DNA from: Desulfopila sp. IMCC35008
Lineage (GTDB): Bacteria > Desulfobacterota > Desulfobulbia > Desulfobulbales > Desulfocapsaceae
Assembly (NCBI RefSeq): GCF_010646885.2
Contig: NZ_CP050700.1
Span: 2,692,501 to 2,756,500 of the forward strand
Reading direction: 5' to 3'
DNA: 64,000 nucleotides
Below are positions 1 to 9,999 of this stretch, one piece after another. Positions within the stretch are counted from its first letter, which is position 1. Each line of letters opens with the position of its first letter. Below the pieces are notes generated by a model. That model saw only the letters and a list, made by a program, of their open reading frames with translations. It was not told where the DNA came from and ran no database searches. Position numbers and translations under genes: made by a program.

Positions 1-1
1 C

Positions 2-298
2 TTTGCCATGGATATTGTTGGTCCACAGGCGTTTTATGGAAGTATCGGCATCATGTTAAGCTCTGTTGCTTGTTTTGCTGTCTGGCGGTCAACTCAACGA
101 GTGGATATCGGTATAGAGGAACAGGGTGATTTTGTTGTAATGGCAACAACAAGCCCATTTACTGCAGCCTTGAACCCTGACGTTGAGCTGGTGGACATAG
201 AGGCAGCGGCAGAAGAAAATGCTGACGACATTCAGTCCAGTTTTGTCGAACTGGTAAATGATCTTGAAAATGCTGGCACGTCAAGCCACGATCAGTAA
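2..298 (+). CDS. MFS transporter, C-terminal fragment (5' end outside window)
   Basis: The reading frame is open to the left edge, so this is the end of a longer gene. The visible 98 residues hold one hydrophobic segment (AFYGSIGIMLSSVACFAVW), then a cytoplasmic tail containing EEQGDFVVMATTSPFTAALNP and an acidic end. A short basic stretch followed by an EEQGDFV...TTSP tail matches what I know of the C-terminus of YcaD-like major facilitator transporters, which export small molecules across the inner membrane. The substrate cannot be told from this fragment. Family placement rests on the tail alone. Confidence 0.6.
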   Translation, partial: FAMDIVGPQAFYGSIGIMLSSVACFAVWRSTQRVDIGIEEQGDFVVMATTSPFTAALNPDVELVDIEAAAEENADDIQSSFVELVNDLENAGTSSHDQ

Positions 299-487
299 TC
301 AGATTCAAGCCACAGTTCTCAACCTGGCGCTGAACTTCTTGATTGCTTATTCCTTTTCGTTTCGATAGCATTTATGTATATACACTGCTCATGGACATCA
401 TGTAGTGATGCTCCGATACAGGAGGATTTTTCTTATAATTCCCCATGACCTTCCTCGTTCACCGAACATATCCGAAAGACAATTGCC

Positions 488-2767
488 ATGGACAAAATGC
501 TAACATCTACTGATGATGGAAAATTGACTGTGGATTCTGAGACATTCAGAAGGATGTTCAGGGGGCACAGTGCCGTGATGTATATCGTTGACTTGTCGAC
601 ATTTGCTATCATCGACGCAAATCAAGCTGCCCTTGATTTTTACGGTTATGATTACGCCACCATGTTAACCAAACGTATTCCGGATCTCAATATCACACCA
701 GAGCTGGAAATCCGGGCAGAAATTGAGCGCGCATTGGAGGAGGATCGGTCCTATTACGTTTATAAACACCAATTGGCCAATGGCGAATTACGCGATGTTG
801 AGGTGTACGCAAATCCAATATCGATCCGCGGTAAGGAATACTCATTTTCAGTCGTTCATGACATCACTAACAAGAAAAATGCTGAGGAAGCTCTACAAAA
901 TTCCCAGGAGCGGTTCAAGGCGTTGTCGGATGCCACTTTCGAGGCTATCTTTATATCCGGGCAAGGTATTTGCATTGACCAAAATGAAACAGCAGAACGG
1001 ATGTTTGGTTATTCACGTGATGAAGCAATCGGCAGACACGGGACGGATTGGATCGCACCCGGTGATCGGGAAAGGGTTAAATCAAATATTCTCTCTGGAT
1101 ATGAAAAGCCCTATGAGGTAAACGCACTCCGCAAGGATGGTTCCACATTCCCAGCTGAGATCCAGGCCCGTATGACGTCTTTAAAGGGGGTAGATGTTCG
1201 CATAACTGCATTGCGGGATATCAGTGAGAGCAAGCGAGCAGAGGAGGCCTTAAAGGAGAACGAAGATAAGTATCGAACATTGTTCGAAATGGAATCAGAC
1301 GCACTGGCTGTGATTGAAATCAATACGGGTAAAATGCTGGAGGTTAATAAATCTTTCCTCGAGCTCTATGGGTATAGTCGTGAAGAAGTCCTGCGGATGA
1401 GAAATACAGATTTTTCTGCCGAACCAAATGAGACACGCAAAGCCACCCAAACTCGCGATACATATATTCCGGTCCGGTATCATAAAAAGAAAGATGGGAC
1501 TGTATTCCCAACAGAAATTTCAGCCAGCCTTTTTAACTATAAGGGCCGGGATGTTCACATTGCTGCAATCCGTGACATCACCGAACGTCAACGCCTGGAA
1601 GCTCAAATCCAACGCTCTCAAAAAATGGAATCCCTGGGTCTTTTGGCTGGTGGTGTTGCCCATGACCTCAATAATATCTTATCCGGCATCGTCAGCTACC
1701 CTGAATTAATTCTAATGGATTTGCCCAGTGACAGCAATCTCCGCAAGCCAATCGAAACAATGCAGGAAGCAGGAAATCGTGCAGCAGCAATTGTCGAAGA
1801 CTTGTTAACAATTGCCCGAGGGGTGGCAATCAGCAAAGAGATCCTGAATATCAACGGGCTGGTAAACGACTATCTTAAATCGCCGGAGTTTCATAAGCTA
1901 ATCCAGTTTCATCCGTCCGTCACGGTCCACACTGATCTTGATGCCAACCTGCTCAACATCAAAGGCTCTCACTCCCATATTCGTAAGGTGATAATGAATT
2001 TGGTTTCAAATGCTTCAGAAGCCATCCAAAGCAGCGGCACAGTCTCCCTGTCGACACGGAACATCTATATAGATAAACCTTTAAAGGGCTATGAAGACGT
2101 TAACATTGATGAATACGCCGTTTTAAGCGTAACCGATGACGGCGCAGGGATTCCTGCCAATGAGATTGAAAGAATATTCGAACCATTTTATACCAAGAAG
2201 ACAATGGGGCGAAGCGGGACTGGATTGGGTTTGGCAGTAGTATGGAATGTGATCCAGGATCATGAAGGCTATATCGATGTTAGAAGTGACGATAACTGCA
2301 CCACGTTTCGGTTGTTTTTTCCAATCTCCAGAGAAGAAGTCAGTGAGAAAACCTCATCGATACCGATTACATCCTATATTGGACATGGGGAGACCATCCT
2401 GGTCATCGATGATGTCACCAGCCAAAGGGAGATTGCGTGCAATTTTTTAAAAAAATTAGGCTATGTCACCAAGGAGGTTGCCAGTGGTGAAGAGGCGATA
2501 GAATATGTAAAGAAGCACCCCGTTGACCTGTTGTTACTCGATATGATAATGGAGCCTGGTATAAGCGGACTCGAGACATATAACCAAATATTACGAATCA
2601 GCCCTGACCAGAAGGCCGTCATCGTCAGTGGTTTTTCAGAAACAGACTCTGTCAAAGAGGCTCAACGATTGGGCGCAGGAGAATTTGTGAAGAAGCCCTA
2701 TACATTTGAAAAGATCGGCTTGGCCATCCAGAGAGAGTTAAGACGTAAAAATAATGCCCCAATCTGA
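488..2767 (+). CDS. PAS-rich hybrid sensor histidine kinase with C-terminal receiver
   Basis: A 759-residue soluble hybrid kinase. Three PAS domains fill residues about 18-130, 138-255 and 262-378; each ends in a DIT/DIS motif followed by a short coiled linker. The HisKA domain carries the phospho-acceptor His392 (GGVAHDLNNILSG). The HATPase has its N box (NLVSNASEA), G1 (DDGAGIP), F box (FEPFYTKK) and G2 (GTGLGLAVV). A receiver domain from about residue 635 has the phosphorylatable Asp685 (LLLLDMIM) and a conserved Lys (FVKKPYT). No membrane segment is visible, so it probably senses a cytoplasmic ligand or redox state through PAS. It stands alone, so its output partner is unknown. The ribosome binding site is weak; the start was taken from the first in-frame ATG before the PAS region. 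Confidence 0.9.
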   Translation: MDKMLTSTDDGKLTVDSETFRRMFRGHSAVMYIVDLSTFAIIDANQAALDFYGYDYATMLTKRIPDLNITPELEIRAEIERALEEDRSYYVYKHQLANGELRDVEVYANPISIRGKEYSFSVVHDITNKKNAEEALQNSQERFKALSDATFEAIFISGQGICIDQNETAERMFGYSRDEAIGRHGTDWIAPGDRERVKSNILSGYEKPYEVNALRKDGSTFPAEIQARMTSLKGVDVRITALRDISESKRAEEALKENEDKYRTLFEMESDALAVIEINTGKMLEVNKSFLELYGYSREEVLRMRNTDFSAEPNETRKATQTRDTYIPVRYHKKKDGTVFPTEISASLFNYKGRDVHIAAIRDITERQRLEAQIQRSQKMESLGLLAGGVAHDLNNILSGIVSYPELILMDLPSDSNLRKPIETMQEAGNRAAAIVEDLLTIARGVAISKEILNINGLVNDYLKSPEFHKLIQFHPSVTVHTDLDANLLNIKGSHSHIRKVIMNLVSNASEAIQSSGTVSLSTRNIYIDKPLKGYEDVNIDEYAVLSVTDDGAGIPANEIERIFEPFYTKKTMGRSGTGLGLAVVWNVIQDHEGYIDVRSDDNCTTFRLFFPISREEVSEKTSSIPITSYIGHGETILVIDDVTSQREIACNFLKKLGYVTKEVASGEEAIEYVKKHPVDLLLLDMIMEPGISGLETYNQILRISPDQKAVIVSGFSETDSVKEAQRLGAGEFVKKPYTFEKIGLAIQRELRRKNNAPI

Positions 2768-3210
2768 CATGTTGCTTTTCGGAGTTTCAAACCGGATCAT
2801 GCAATTATTACAAGGTTATCGTGAAAAAGATATACACTCCTCATTATGGGAACAGGGTTTATCATCACACGAATATGTTTGATATGTTTTGTCATTATTG
2901 ACACTTAATATCTTTCATACCCATTGTCATATATTGAGGTTGTTTCCTTTGTGCCCGATGAATGAATACGATTCAGGTATAATCCGAGAACATCTCCAAA
3001 TTTTTTTACATAATTTTTTCTTGTTCGCGAGAGATAGTCACCTGTAAGGGAAAGGCTTACAATAAAACAGGTAAGTACTACAGTTGTCTAAACTGGTGAA
3101 CGATAGTAAATTTAAAAGGATAAATGCAATATTCGCTGGAAGCTGTACGATAATCATGTCAACAACTATTGGCGCGCACATAGTGCAATTAAACGTCAGG
3201 ACATCAATCA
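2768..3210. other. intergenic, no gene seen
   Basis: About 440 bases, AT-rich. A short hairpin (CTGTAAG...CTTACA, near 3041-3062) is the only structure I can point to. No reading frame with a credible ribosome binding site was found. Confidence 0.5.
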
Positions 3211-3483
3211 ATGAGACAGGTACTTGGTAGTTTTAAGGTAATTGACCAAAACAGGATCACCATGCAAGTAACCCTAAGTCAAGAAAGTCACATTGATGTT
3301 AATGGCGTAGTAGTTAGCCATAAAAAAGTTTTCAATATTGATGACGAAACAGGTGAAGAATTAATTCCTACCAGAGATCCTAACATTCTCCTCAGGCAAG
3401 ATGGGTCTCAACTCAAAAAGATAGGCCCTGTCAATACAGGTACTTTACCGAATGTCCCAAATTCTCATGTCAGATACAAGTAA
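3211..3483 (+). CDS. small protein of unknown function, paralogue of the one at 55412-55651
   Basis: A 90-residue soluble protein with no signal peptide or membrane segment. I do not recognise the family. The first 79 residues align without gaps to the protein encoded at 55412-55651 with about 49 identities (roughly 60%). Shared blocks are QVLG.F.V.D.NR, SQES.IDVNGVVV.H.K, DGS.LKK.GP and TG.L. Conservation over two distant copies argues that it is a real gene. An AGGA lies about 12 bases before the ATG. The extra 11 residues at the C-terminus (NVPNSHVRYK end) are absent from the paralogue. The many alternating hydrophobic/polar stretches suggest a beta-rich fold; this is inference. Confidence 0.7.
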   Translation: MRQVLGSFKVIDQNRITMQVTLSQESHIDVNGVVVSHKKVFNIDDETGEELIPTRDPNILLRQDGSQLKKIGPVNTGTLPNVPNSHVRYK

Positions 3484-3596
3484 AGTAAACCATCACTACT
3501 TCCCCATTATTTTAAGGCGCTTCCAGATATTCAGCCCCGGCCATTACTGCAAATGATGATCAGCACGTTCTTCCCTGTTAAAGTGCCGACAGAGCA

Positions 3597-6500
3597 CTAT
3601 GATGGTATATATTTTTCTATGACACCTTTAACCTGGCCAGCAGGAAGCGGCTCAGAGAAAAGATACCCCTGTACACAATCACATTGAAGCCCTTCTAATA
3701 TGCTAAACTGTTCTTCAGTTTCCACTCCTTCCGCTACCAGTCCTAGTTTCAAGGTATGAGCAAGTGCAATAATTGTTCTTACTATTTCCTTTGACTCTTC
3801 CCGGGCGCCCAACTCTCGAATGAAAGAACGATCAATTTTGAGATCATTGATGGGAAAACGCTGCAGGGAGGAAAGCGAGGAGTAGCCGGTACCAAAATCA
3901 TCAATAGCCAGCTTTATCCCAAGTGTCTGCAGACCACCCAATAGTTCAACAGTTTTGTGCCCTCCTTCCATTATGGCACTTTCGGTGATTTCCAATTTGA
4001 GAAGACAGGGCTCGAGCCCTGTTTCTACTAGGATTCCCTGCACAAACTGAATCAGATCCTTTTGCAAAAATTGTTTCGCAGAAAGGTTAACGCTCATCTT
4101 AATACCACCGGCTTTCGGGAGTGTTGCCTGCCACTCTTGCATCTGCCTGCATGCCTCCTGCAGGACCCACTCCCCCAGGCTGAGAATAAGGCCTGTTTCC
4201 TCAGCGATAGGAATAAAAGTGTCAGGGGAAACGATTCCAAGTCTGGGATGGTTCCACCTGACGAGGGCTTCAAGCCCTACCAGTGACCTGCTGTTTATAT
4301 CGATTATTGGCTGATAATAGAGGAGCAGTTCATTAGAATTGATTCCGTCACGTAGCTCATTCTCCAGCTGGAGTGCCTGGGAAGCTAGTTCATGAAGTGT
4401 ACGGTTAAAGACCTGAAGCCTCGCCTTACCAAGCTCTTTGGCCCTATACATGGCAATATCTGCATCTCTTAAAATCGCTTCTGTGGTTAGATAGCTACTA
4501 GTGTTAAGAACAATTCCTATGCTTGCGCTGACATGTACATCAGTATTGCCAATGAGAAAAGGTCGCTGGGCTTCCCGCTGCAGCCGATTTGCGACCTCGA
4601 TAACTTTTGATGATTTACCAAAATCTTCCAAGAGGACAGCAAACTCATCCCCTCCTAGACGTGCAATCGTATCTCCATTCCGGACGCAGGACAGGAAACG
4701 TTTTGCAACACGCTGCAAAAGTTCATCGCCAGTGAGGTGTCCAAAGCTGTCATTAACCCACTTAAACCTGTCCAGATCCATGAGCATCACTGCGTAATTG
4801 TAATCACTTTTCCGTTTTCTCCTTTCAAGGGCTCGTTCTACCCGCTCAAAAAAAAGAATACGGTTTGGAATCTTGGTCAAACCATCATAAAACGCCTGCT
4901 TGAAGAGTTGGTTTTCAAACTCTTTTCGTTCCGTAATGTCCTCATAAATATAGAAAAAGCCCTCAAGGGATTCATCAACCTTGATAGAAAAGCTCAAGAT
5001 GGAAACTGGAATCATCTTGCCATTACTCGTTTTTCTCACTGTCTCCTTTTTAACCAGCTCACCACTCCGCACAGCTTTTTCTATGATGAAAAATTCATCA
5101 TGGTAATCTTTGGGAACTATGAATTCAGCCAGAGAGCACCCTTTGAGTTGGTTTTCTGAATACCCAAAAAGTTTCTCAAACCCTTGGTTCAAGCTGACCA
5201 CCCGCTGCCTCGAATCAAGGGCAACAATTGCCTGGGCCGTACCTTCAAAAAGTTGATGAAAATAGGCTTTTTGCTTGTTGAGTCCATCCTGCGCCTGACG
5301 CAATTCAGACAGGTCCATAACAGTCGCAACTGTATGATCGGAGCCTGCAATACGAGAGACATTAATATATACAGGCTTGGTATTGCCGTACCTGTCCATC
5401 ACCTTGCCGTCATAAGCAGAAGGAGTCTGATCCGGATCGGATCTGCGCTTGGTGTGATACTGAAGAAGACGTTCTTTCTCACTTGCAGGAAGCAGCTCCA
5501 AAAAACTCATGCTGCTCTTTTCCATCACCTCCCTGGTATACCCGAAAAGCTCCTCGGCCTCCCTGTTCGCCATTGCCAGTGTTGTATCAGAGTTTATCAT
5601 CAGTGTTGCAACTCCGATATTCTCGAACAGTTCGCGGTATCGAAGCTCAGACTGTTTGAGAGATTGTTCCCGCTCCTTGAGTTCTGTAATATCCCTGAAG
5701 GTACCAATGTAAAAACTGTTATCCCCCTGGCCCGCCGCTGTAATTACAGCCTGCATAGGAAAAAGAGTGCCGCACTTCCTCTTGCCTACGGTTTCAATTG
5801 TTTTACCCCGCCACAGGGAAGGTTTTATGCTGACAAAATCTGAACTCTCAAAGAGGTCATTGAGGTGAGGAAATTCCAGCAACAGGCCGTCATTCAAGCC
5901 AAACATCACCCTGCCACTTGGATTGATATTTATTATCTCAAGGCTATCCCTGACAAAGGTAACTATTGCATCCTTAGCCAGGGACACTACCGCATCTGTG
6001 TGCGACAGTGCTGCCTCAAGGGAATCCATTACCTGATTATGCCTGGCTGCGATCATTCCTACTTCGGTAAAAGGTTCGACAGGCATCCTTATTGAAATAT
6101 CTCTTGTCTGCGCCTGATCATCCATGGCACGACATAAGTCCACAAGTTCCGTGGTAGCGCCGTGTTCAGAATAGTTGAGCCCATTATGTTCATCTTCCTT
6201 TGATACGCGCAAAGGAAAGATTTTGTTAATTCTACCAATCAAAAAAAGTGGTATTACGAAGGCCAGAACAAACGCTGTGACAATCCCCAGCAACTGAACT
6301 GATAACTGATCCCAGAATCCAAGGCCGGTGCCGATGAGCTCGGGTTCCCCGAAAATTGCCACTGCTATCGTTCCCCAGATCCCACAGCCCAGATGAACGG
6401 GAACGGCACCCACTGCATCGTCGATTTTCAGTCGAATAAGCGTTATTTCCACTACAAAACAAATAAGCCCCCCCATGCCTCCAATAAATACGGCACTTAT

Positions 6501-7355
6501 CGATCCGACGCAATGGCAGCAGGCAGTAATGGCAACCAGCCCCCCCAACGATCCATTGATAAGAAAGGTCACTCTGGGGACCTTGGTGAAAATATACCCT
6601 ACAAGAAGATTGCTCAGCGCACCGGCAGCCCCGGCAAGTATAGTGAAGACGATGATTCTGGGAACATTCTCATCCATGAGCAGAGTTGATCCACCGTTAA
6701 AACCGATCCAACCTATCCAAAGAAGACAAGTGCCAAGAACTGAAAGAGGCAGATTGCTACCATTGAATCCGAAAAATGAATTTTCCTCGCTGAACCTGTT
6801 CGTTCTGGGACCAATTATGATAAGAGTAGCAAGGGCAACCCAACCGCCAACACTGTGCACAACGGTAGACCCTGCAAAGTCAACAAATCCAGCTTTTCCA
6901 AGCCAGCCAGTGAGAGAGCCGCTATCTAACCCGTTCCAGGCCCAGTGACCAAAGATTGGATACACAAGAGTTGAAAGAAGTACGACTATCACAAGATATG
7001 AAGAAAATTTCATCCGTTCGGCCACAGCACCGGAAAATATGGTAGTTGCCGTCCCACAAAACATTGCCTGGAAAAAAAAGAAGGTTGCCGATGTTTCACC
7101 ATTTTCAAAGTTGATAAGGAACTGCGAAGTACCAAGAACGCCTGCATGGGAGAGGCCGAACATCACTCCGTACCCAAAACACCAAAACGTCAGGACAGAA
7201 ACAATGAAATCGGTGAGGTTCTTTACTGCAACATTTATGGAGTTTTTAGACCTGGTAAGACCCGACTCTAAACACATGAAACCCGGCTGCATAAGGAAAA
7301 CGAGAGTCGCAGCAATAACCACCCATAAAGAATTCAACATCGATAAATCATTCAT
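3597..7355 (-). CDS. ammonium transporter (Amt) fused to PAS domains, GGDEF and EAL
   Basis: A 1252-residue fusion. Residues 1 to about 385 form a full Amt/Rh-type channel with about eleven membrane segments and conserved Asp159 and His167 (VDFAGSTVVHSVGG) and His321 (AVPVHLGCGIWG), matching the pore Asp and the twin His of AmtB. A linker leads to three PAS domains (about 440-800), then a GGDEF domain with intact GGDEF near residue 900 and an EAL domain with intact LEALVRW near 1028, LEITES, DDFGTGYSS and EGVE. Both c-di-GMP synthesis and breakdown motifs are complete. The likely role is to couple external ammonium, sensed or transported by the Amt part, to cytoplasmic c-di-GMP. There is no glnK next to it, which is unusual for an amt gene. 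Amt fused to signalling domains is known in other bacteria; direction of the response here is unknown. Confidence 0.93.
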   Translation of the reverse strand: MNDLSMLNSLWVVIAATLVFLMQPGFMCLESGLTRSKNSINVAVKNLTDFIVSVLTFWCFGYGVMFGLSHAGVLGTSQFLINFENGETSATFFFFQAMFCGTATTIFSGAVAERMKFSSYLVIVVLLSTLVYPIFGHWAWNGLDSGSLTGWLGKAGFVDFAGSTVVHSVGGWVALATLIIIGPRTNRFSEENSFFGFNGSNLPLSVLGTCLLWIGWIGFNGGSTLLMDENVPRIIVFTILAGAAGALSNLLVGYIFTKVPRVTFLINGSLGGLVAITACCHCVGSISAVFIGGMGGLICFVVEITLIRLKIDDAVGAVPVHLGCGIWGTIAVAIFGEPELIGTGLGFWDQLSVQLLGIVTAFVLAFVIPLFLIGRINKIFPLRVSKEDEHNGLNYSEHGATTELVDLCRAMDDQAQTRDISIRMPVEPFTEVGMIAARHNQVMDSLEAALSHTDAVVSLAKDAIVTFVRDSLEIININPSGRVMFGLNDGLLLEFPHLNDLFESSDFVSIKPSLWRGKTIETVGKRKCGTLFPMQAVITAAGQGDNSFYIGTFRDITELKEREQSLKQSELRYRELFENIGVATLMINSDTTLAMANREAEELFGYTREVMEKSSMSFLELLPASEKERLLQYHTKRRSDPDQTPSAYDGKVMDRYGNTKPVYINVSRIAGSDHTVATVMDLSELRQAQDGLNKQKAYFHQLFEGTAQAIVALDSRQRVVSLNQGFEKLFGYSENQLKGCSLAEFIVPKDYHDEFFIIEKAVRSGELVKKETVRKTSNGKMIPVSILSFSIKVDESLEGFFYIYEDITERKEFENQLFKQAFYDGLTKIPNRILFFERVERALERRKRKSDYNYAVMLMDLDRFKWVNDSFGHLTGDELLQRVAKRFLSCVRNGDTIARLGGDEFAVLLEDFGKSSKVIEVANRLQREAQRPFLIGNTDVHVSASIGIVLNTSSYLTTEAILRDADIAMYRAKELGKARLQVFNRTLHELASQALQLENELRDGINSNELLLYYQPIIDINSRSLVGLEALVRWNHPRLGIVSPDTFIPIAEETGLILSLGEWVLQEACRQMQEWQATLPKAGGIKMSVNLSAKQFLQKDLIQFVQGILVETGLEPCLLKLEITESAIMEGGHKTVELLGGLQTLGIKLAIDDFGTGYSSLSSLQRFPINDLKIDRSFIRELGAREESKEIVRTIIALAHTLKLGLVAEGVETEEQFSILEGLQCDCVQGYLFSEPLPAGQVKGVIEKYIPS

Positions 7356-8061
7356 TTTATAACCAGATCATTTTAGGTTCATACCAATCCGATACACAGA
7401 ATCTACATACACGTTCATCCGCAACACAGGTGTGGAACAATAATGCAAGCAAAATGCCACGATGTCACAATTTTGAATTTTCCCACACAGGGGTAGCGAA
7501 CTATGAAACGTGATAAACAAAATTGAAGGATGCAACTCTCTATTATTCTACTTTTCTCTTGCCCAAAGAGGAGAATATTGACATGAGAATTTATGACTTT
7601 GATTGTAATGGATGTGACGTCAGCCTGTGTCAAACATTTCAATTATGTAACACTAGAGAAATGATCCTTACATTTCCGTGCTTCTCTTAATACAATAAAG
7701 AGCGTTCCAGGAACTATCCAACAAGGCTGAGCGTACATATGGCAAACTCAAAAGTTCAGATTGAATTTTACTTATTAGTTTTTATCAAAAAACGAAGCAT
7801 TTTGTTCAAGCCCAAGGCAGGTATTGAATCCAACCGTAGACATATCGTTGATATTTCGGAGTCTCGTTCCTCACTTTCCTGAGGATAAAGATCAGAGCAT
7901 AACGAAGATATTGACCCAAAGGGCAGTTTCAGGATGAGAACTAAGTATAATACAGACCTATAAACAGATGACTTCCAATCGGGACTTCATATTTGTCTTT
8001 CGCCTGAATACATGGCAAGAAGCGTTGAAATGCAACCATATATTCACAAGGAGAAACACAA
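7356..8061. other. intergenic, no gene seen
   Basis: About 700 bases between two divergent genes. It should hold the promoters of the Amt fusion and of the sulfurtransferase. The few open frames lack ribosome binding sites and protein-like composition. I see no structured RNA motif. Confidence 0.5.
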
Positions 8062-9108
8062 ATGAAAAAAATGTTATATAAAACCGTAATGTACATCATC
8101 CCTTTCCTGCTGTGCTTCGCGCCGGGTAGCAATGCCGCTGAGGGGCAGCAGAGCATTTTCATTTCGGCTGATAAACTTCATTCCTTTATGACCGGGAAAG
8201 ACCAGGCGAAACCACTTATTTTCGAAGTCAGTTGGGGCGGGCCGGATAAAATCTATAACAAGGGCCATATTCCCGGGGCAATGCACATCAACACAGATGA
8301 AATAGAGTACGACGACTTCAAACCGAGAGCGACCACTCCGCCAACTGATCTCGGCAGGAGCACAACCGCCGACCAGGACCTTGCCAAAGGCCTTAGCAGC
8401 AGCGCAGAGTTGCCCAAAAACTGGTGGAACCTTTATCCTGATGAGTACCTGCTCCCGGCATTCGCCTATATGGGTATCTCCACTGATACACAGGTCGTCC
8501 TCTACGACAATGACGGTCTCGCCGCCGCCCGTGTTGCCTGGGCATTGCTGTACGCAGGTGTACAAAAAGTATCACTTTTAAGCGGTGGTCTGAATGCCTG
8601 GGAGAAAGCGGGCTATGACGTGATAACGGACCCGACCTACAGAACGCCGGTGAAATCTTTCGGCACCGATACCCCTCTGCATCCAGAATACCTGGTTGAT
8701 ATCGCTTTTGTTCGCAAGGCGATAGCAGAGGGTAACACGGGCTTCATTCTTGGAGATACCAGGGGAGAAAAAGAATACTCTGGTGAATCAGCACCCTACC
8801 CCTACATTCCCACCAGGGGCAGAATCAAGGGCGCACTCTGGGCCAAAGCAGGCAAAACACCTTGGGATATGGCGGAATACATAAATAAAGACGGAACCTA
8901 CAAAGCTCCCGAAGAAATCCAAAGGATGTGGGCGGCAAACGGCATTGTTGGCGATAAGCATGTCGCTTTCTACTGCGGTACTGCCTGGCGATCAAGCCTT
9001 GCTTTCCTCTACGGACGCGAACTCGGCTGGCCCAAGGTCTCAAATTTCGACAGTTCCTGGTATGAGTGGTCCATGGGACAAGAAAAGGATCGAAATCCAG
9101 TTGAATAG
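8062..9108 (+). CDS. periplasmic tandem-rhodanese sulfurtransferase
   Basis: A 348-residue protein with a clear signal peptide (KMLYKTVMYIIPFLLCF, cleavage near SNAAEG) and two rhodanese domains, about residues 30-190 and 205-345. Only the C-terminal domain has the catalytic Cys (Cys305 in FYCGTAWRSS); the N-terminal one has lost it, as is usual in two-domain thiosulfate or mercaptopyruvate sulfurtransferases. The start is supported by AAGGAG eight bases before the ATG. It would move sulfane sulfur in the periplasm, which fits an organism with sulfur metabolism; the donor is not known. It appears to be a single-gene unit with a terminator just downstream. Confidence 0.88.
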   Translation: MKKMLYKTVMYIIPFLLCFAPGSNAAEGQQSIFISADKLHSFMTGKDQAKPLIFEVSWGGPDKIYNKGHIPGAMHINTDEIEYDDFKPRATTPPTDLGRSTTADQDLAKGLSSSAELPKNWWNLYPDEYLLPAFAYMGISTDTQVVLYDNDGLAAARVAWALLYAGVQKVSLLSGGLNAWEKAGYDVITDPTYRTPVKSFGTDTPLHPEYLVDIAFVRKAIAEGNTGFILGDTRGEKEYSGESAPYPYIPTRGRIKGALWAKAGKTPWDMAEYINKDGTYKAPEEIQRMWAANGIVGDKHVAFYCGTAWRSSLAFLYGRELGWPKVSNFDSSWYEWSMGQEKDRNPVE

Positions 9109-9761
9109 CTAGCTCCAATATTTCATGACAGATCCACAACTCTCTATATATGAAATAATATCTGATAGTTAAATAAAGAAGTATTCCACCTTTCTTACGG
9201 GTGGATTACTTCTTTATTTAGTCATAATAGAAAGAATCTTCCCATATTTCGTTTCTTGTTATGCACTGACCGTATAGTCGAATGGGTCTTATCATTTCCA
9301 TTGCCCTAAATTTAGTATTAATAAGTATTTAGTTCATCTGGCAAACACAGTTCCCCCCTCTAGTAATGTTTATCTTTCCACAACACTCCAAAAAACTACC
9401 TAACCCCTACCCTCACAAATGATGATAGGCAGAATTTTCACAATTTCAGTTTCATCCTGCCAGCCCATGATATTAAAAATAAAAATATATAGTATTCGGG
9501 GTACTCTCTCGCTCAATTTCCTTGAGACGTTTGACATCTTGAAATCTCACATAACCCGTCATATTTCACCTGCTTGATCCAGCGTTTTTCTGGATAACAC
9601 AGGGGACCTATTTGATATCGCTACCACAACAGGGTGTTATATTTTCACGATGACGTTGTTGCTTATTCAGCACTACCTCATTCTGTGGAAATTCGATTAA
9701 GATAAAGCCCAAATCAAAAATAACGGCCCAATTATCTACCCCACTCACAAAGGAGAAAAAA
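9109..9761. other. intergenic, contains the terminator of the sulfurtransferase gene
   Basis: Apart from the hairpin at 9175-9215, I see no gene here. It must carry the promoter of the small gene at 9762. Confidence 0.5.
9175..9215 (+). terminator. Hairpin terminator after the sulfurtransferase gene
   Basis: Arms AAAGAAGTATTCCACC and GGTGGATTACTTCTTT pair over 16 positions with one mismatch around a loop of about eight bases. It lies 66 bases after the stop codon. Confidence 0.7.
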
Positions 9762-9914
9762 ATGATTTCTGTACACTCACACAACCGCAATCGGCTGACG
9801 GCCAATATCAAGAAATTCGGCCAGCGCACCCTGAACACCCTTGGTAAAGGTCTGAAGGTGAGCACTGCTTATACCGTTGAGCAAAACGGGATTGTAAGGA
9901 TATTCACCAAGTAG
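9762..9914 (+). CDS. 50-residue protein of unknown function
   Basis: A short gene that begins MISVHSHNRNRLTANIKK and ends NGIVRIFTK. It is basic (about nine Lys/Arg), has no signal peptide or membrane segment, and I do not recognise it. It is supported by a textbook ribosome binding site (AAAGGAGAAAAAA directly before the ATG) and by a strong Rho-independent terminator that starts 21 bases after the stop. The C-terminal half alternates hydrophobic and polar residues and could form beta strands. A nucleic-acid or regulatory role is possible but unproven. Confidence 0.65.
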   Translation: MISVHSHNRNRLTANIKKFGQRTLNTLGKGLKVSTAYTVEQNGIVRIFTK

Positions 9915-9934
9915 CAGACTCCTCCCCTATCGGC

Positions 9935-9991
9935 AAAGCCCGCTGTCTGTAATTGACGCAGAGCAAGGGCGGGCTTTATATTTTTTTTTGC
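9935..9991 (+). terminator. Rho-independent terminator of the 50-residue gene
   Basis: AAAGCCCGC pairs perfectly with GCGGGCTTT and is followed by a run of T (TTATATTTTTTTTT). Confidence 0.85.
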
Positions 9992-9999
9992 CCCTGCCC

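Noticed and set aside
3085..3188. TGTCTAAACTGG before the small gene at 3211 as another UAS site
   Set aside because: Only half of the dyad is present and the downstream GG/GC pair (near 3170) is spaced by twelve bases.
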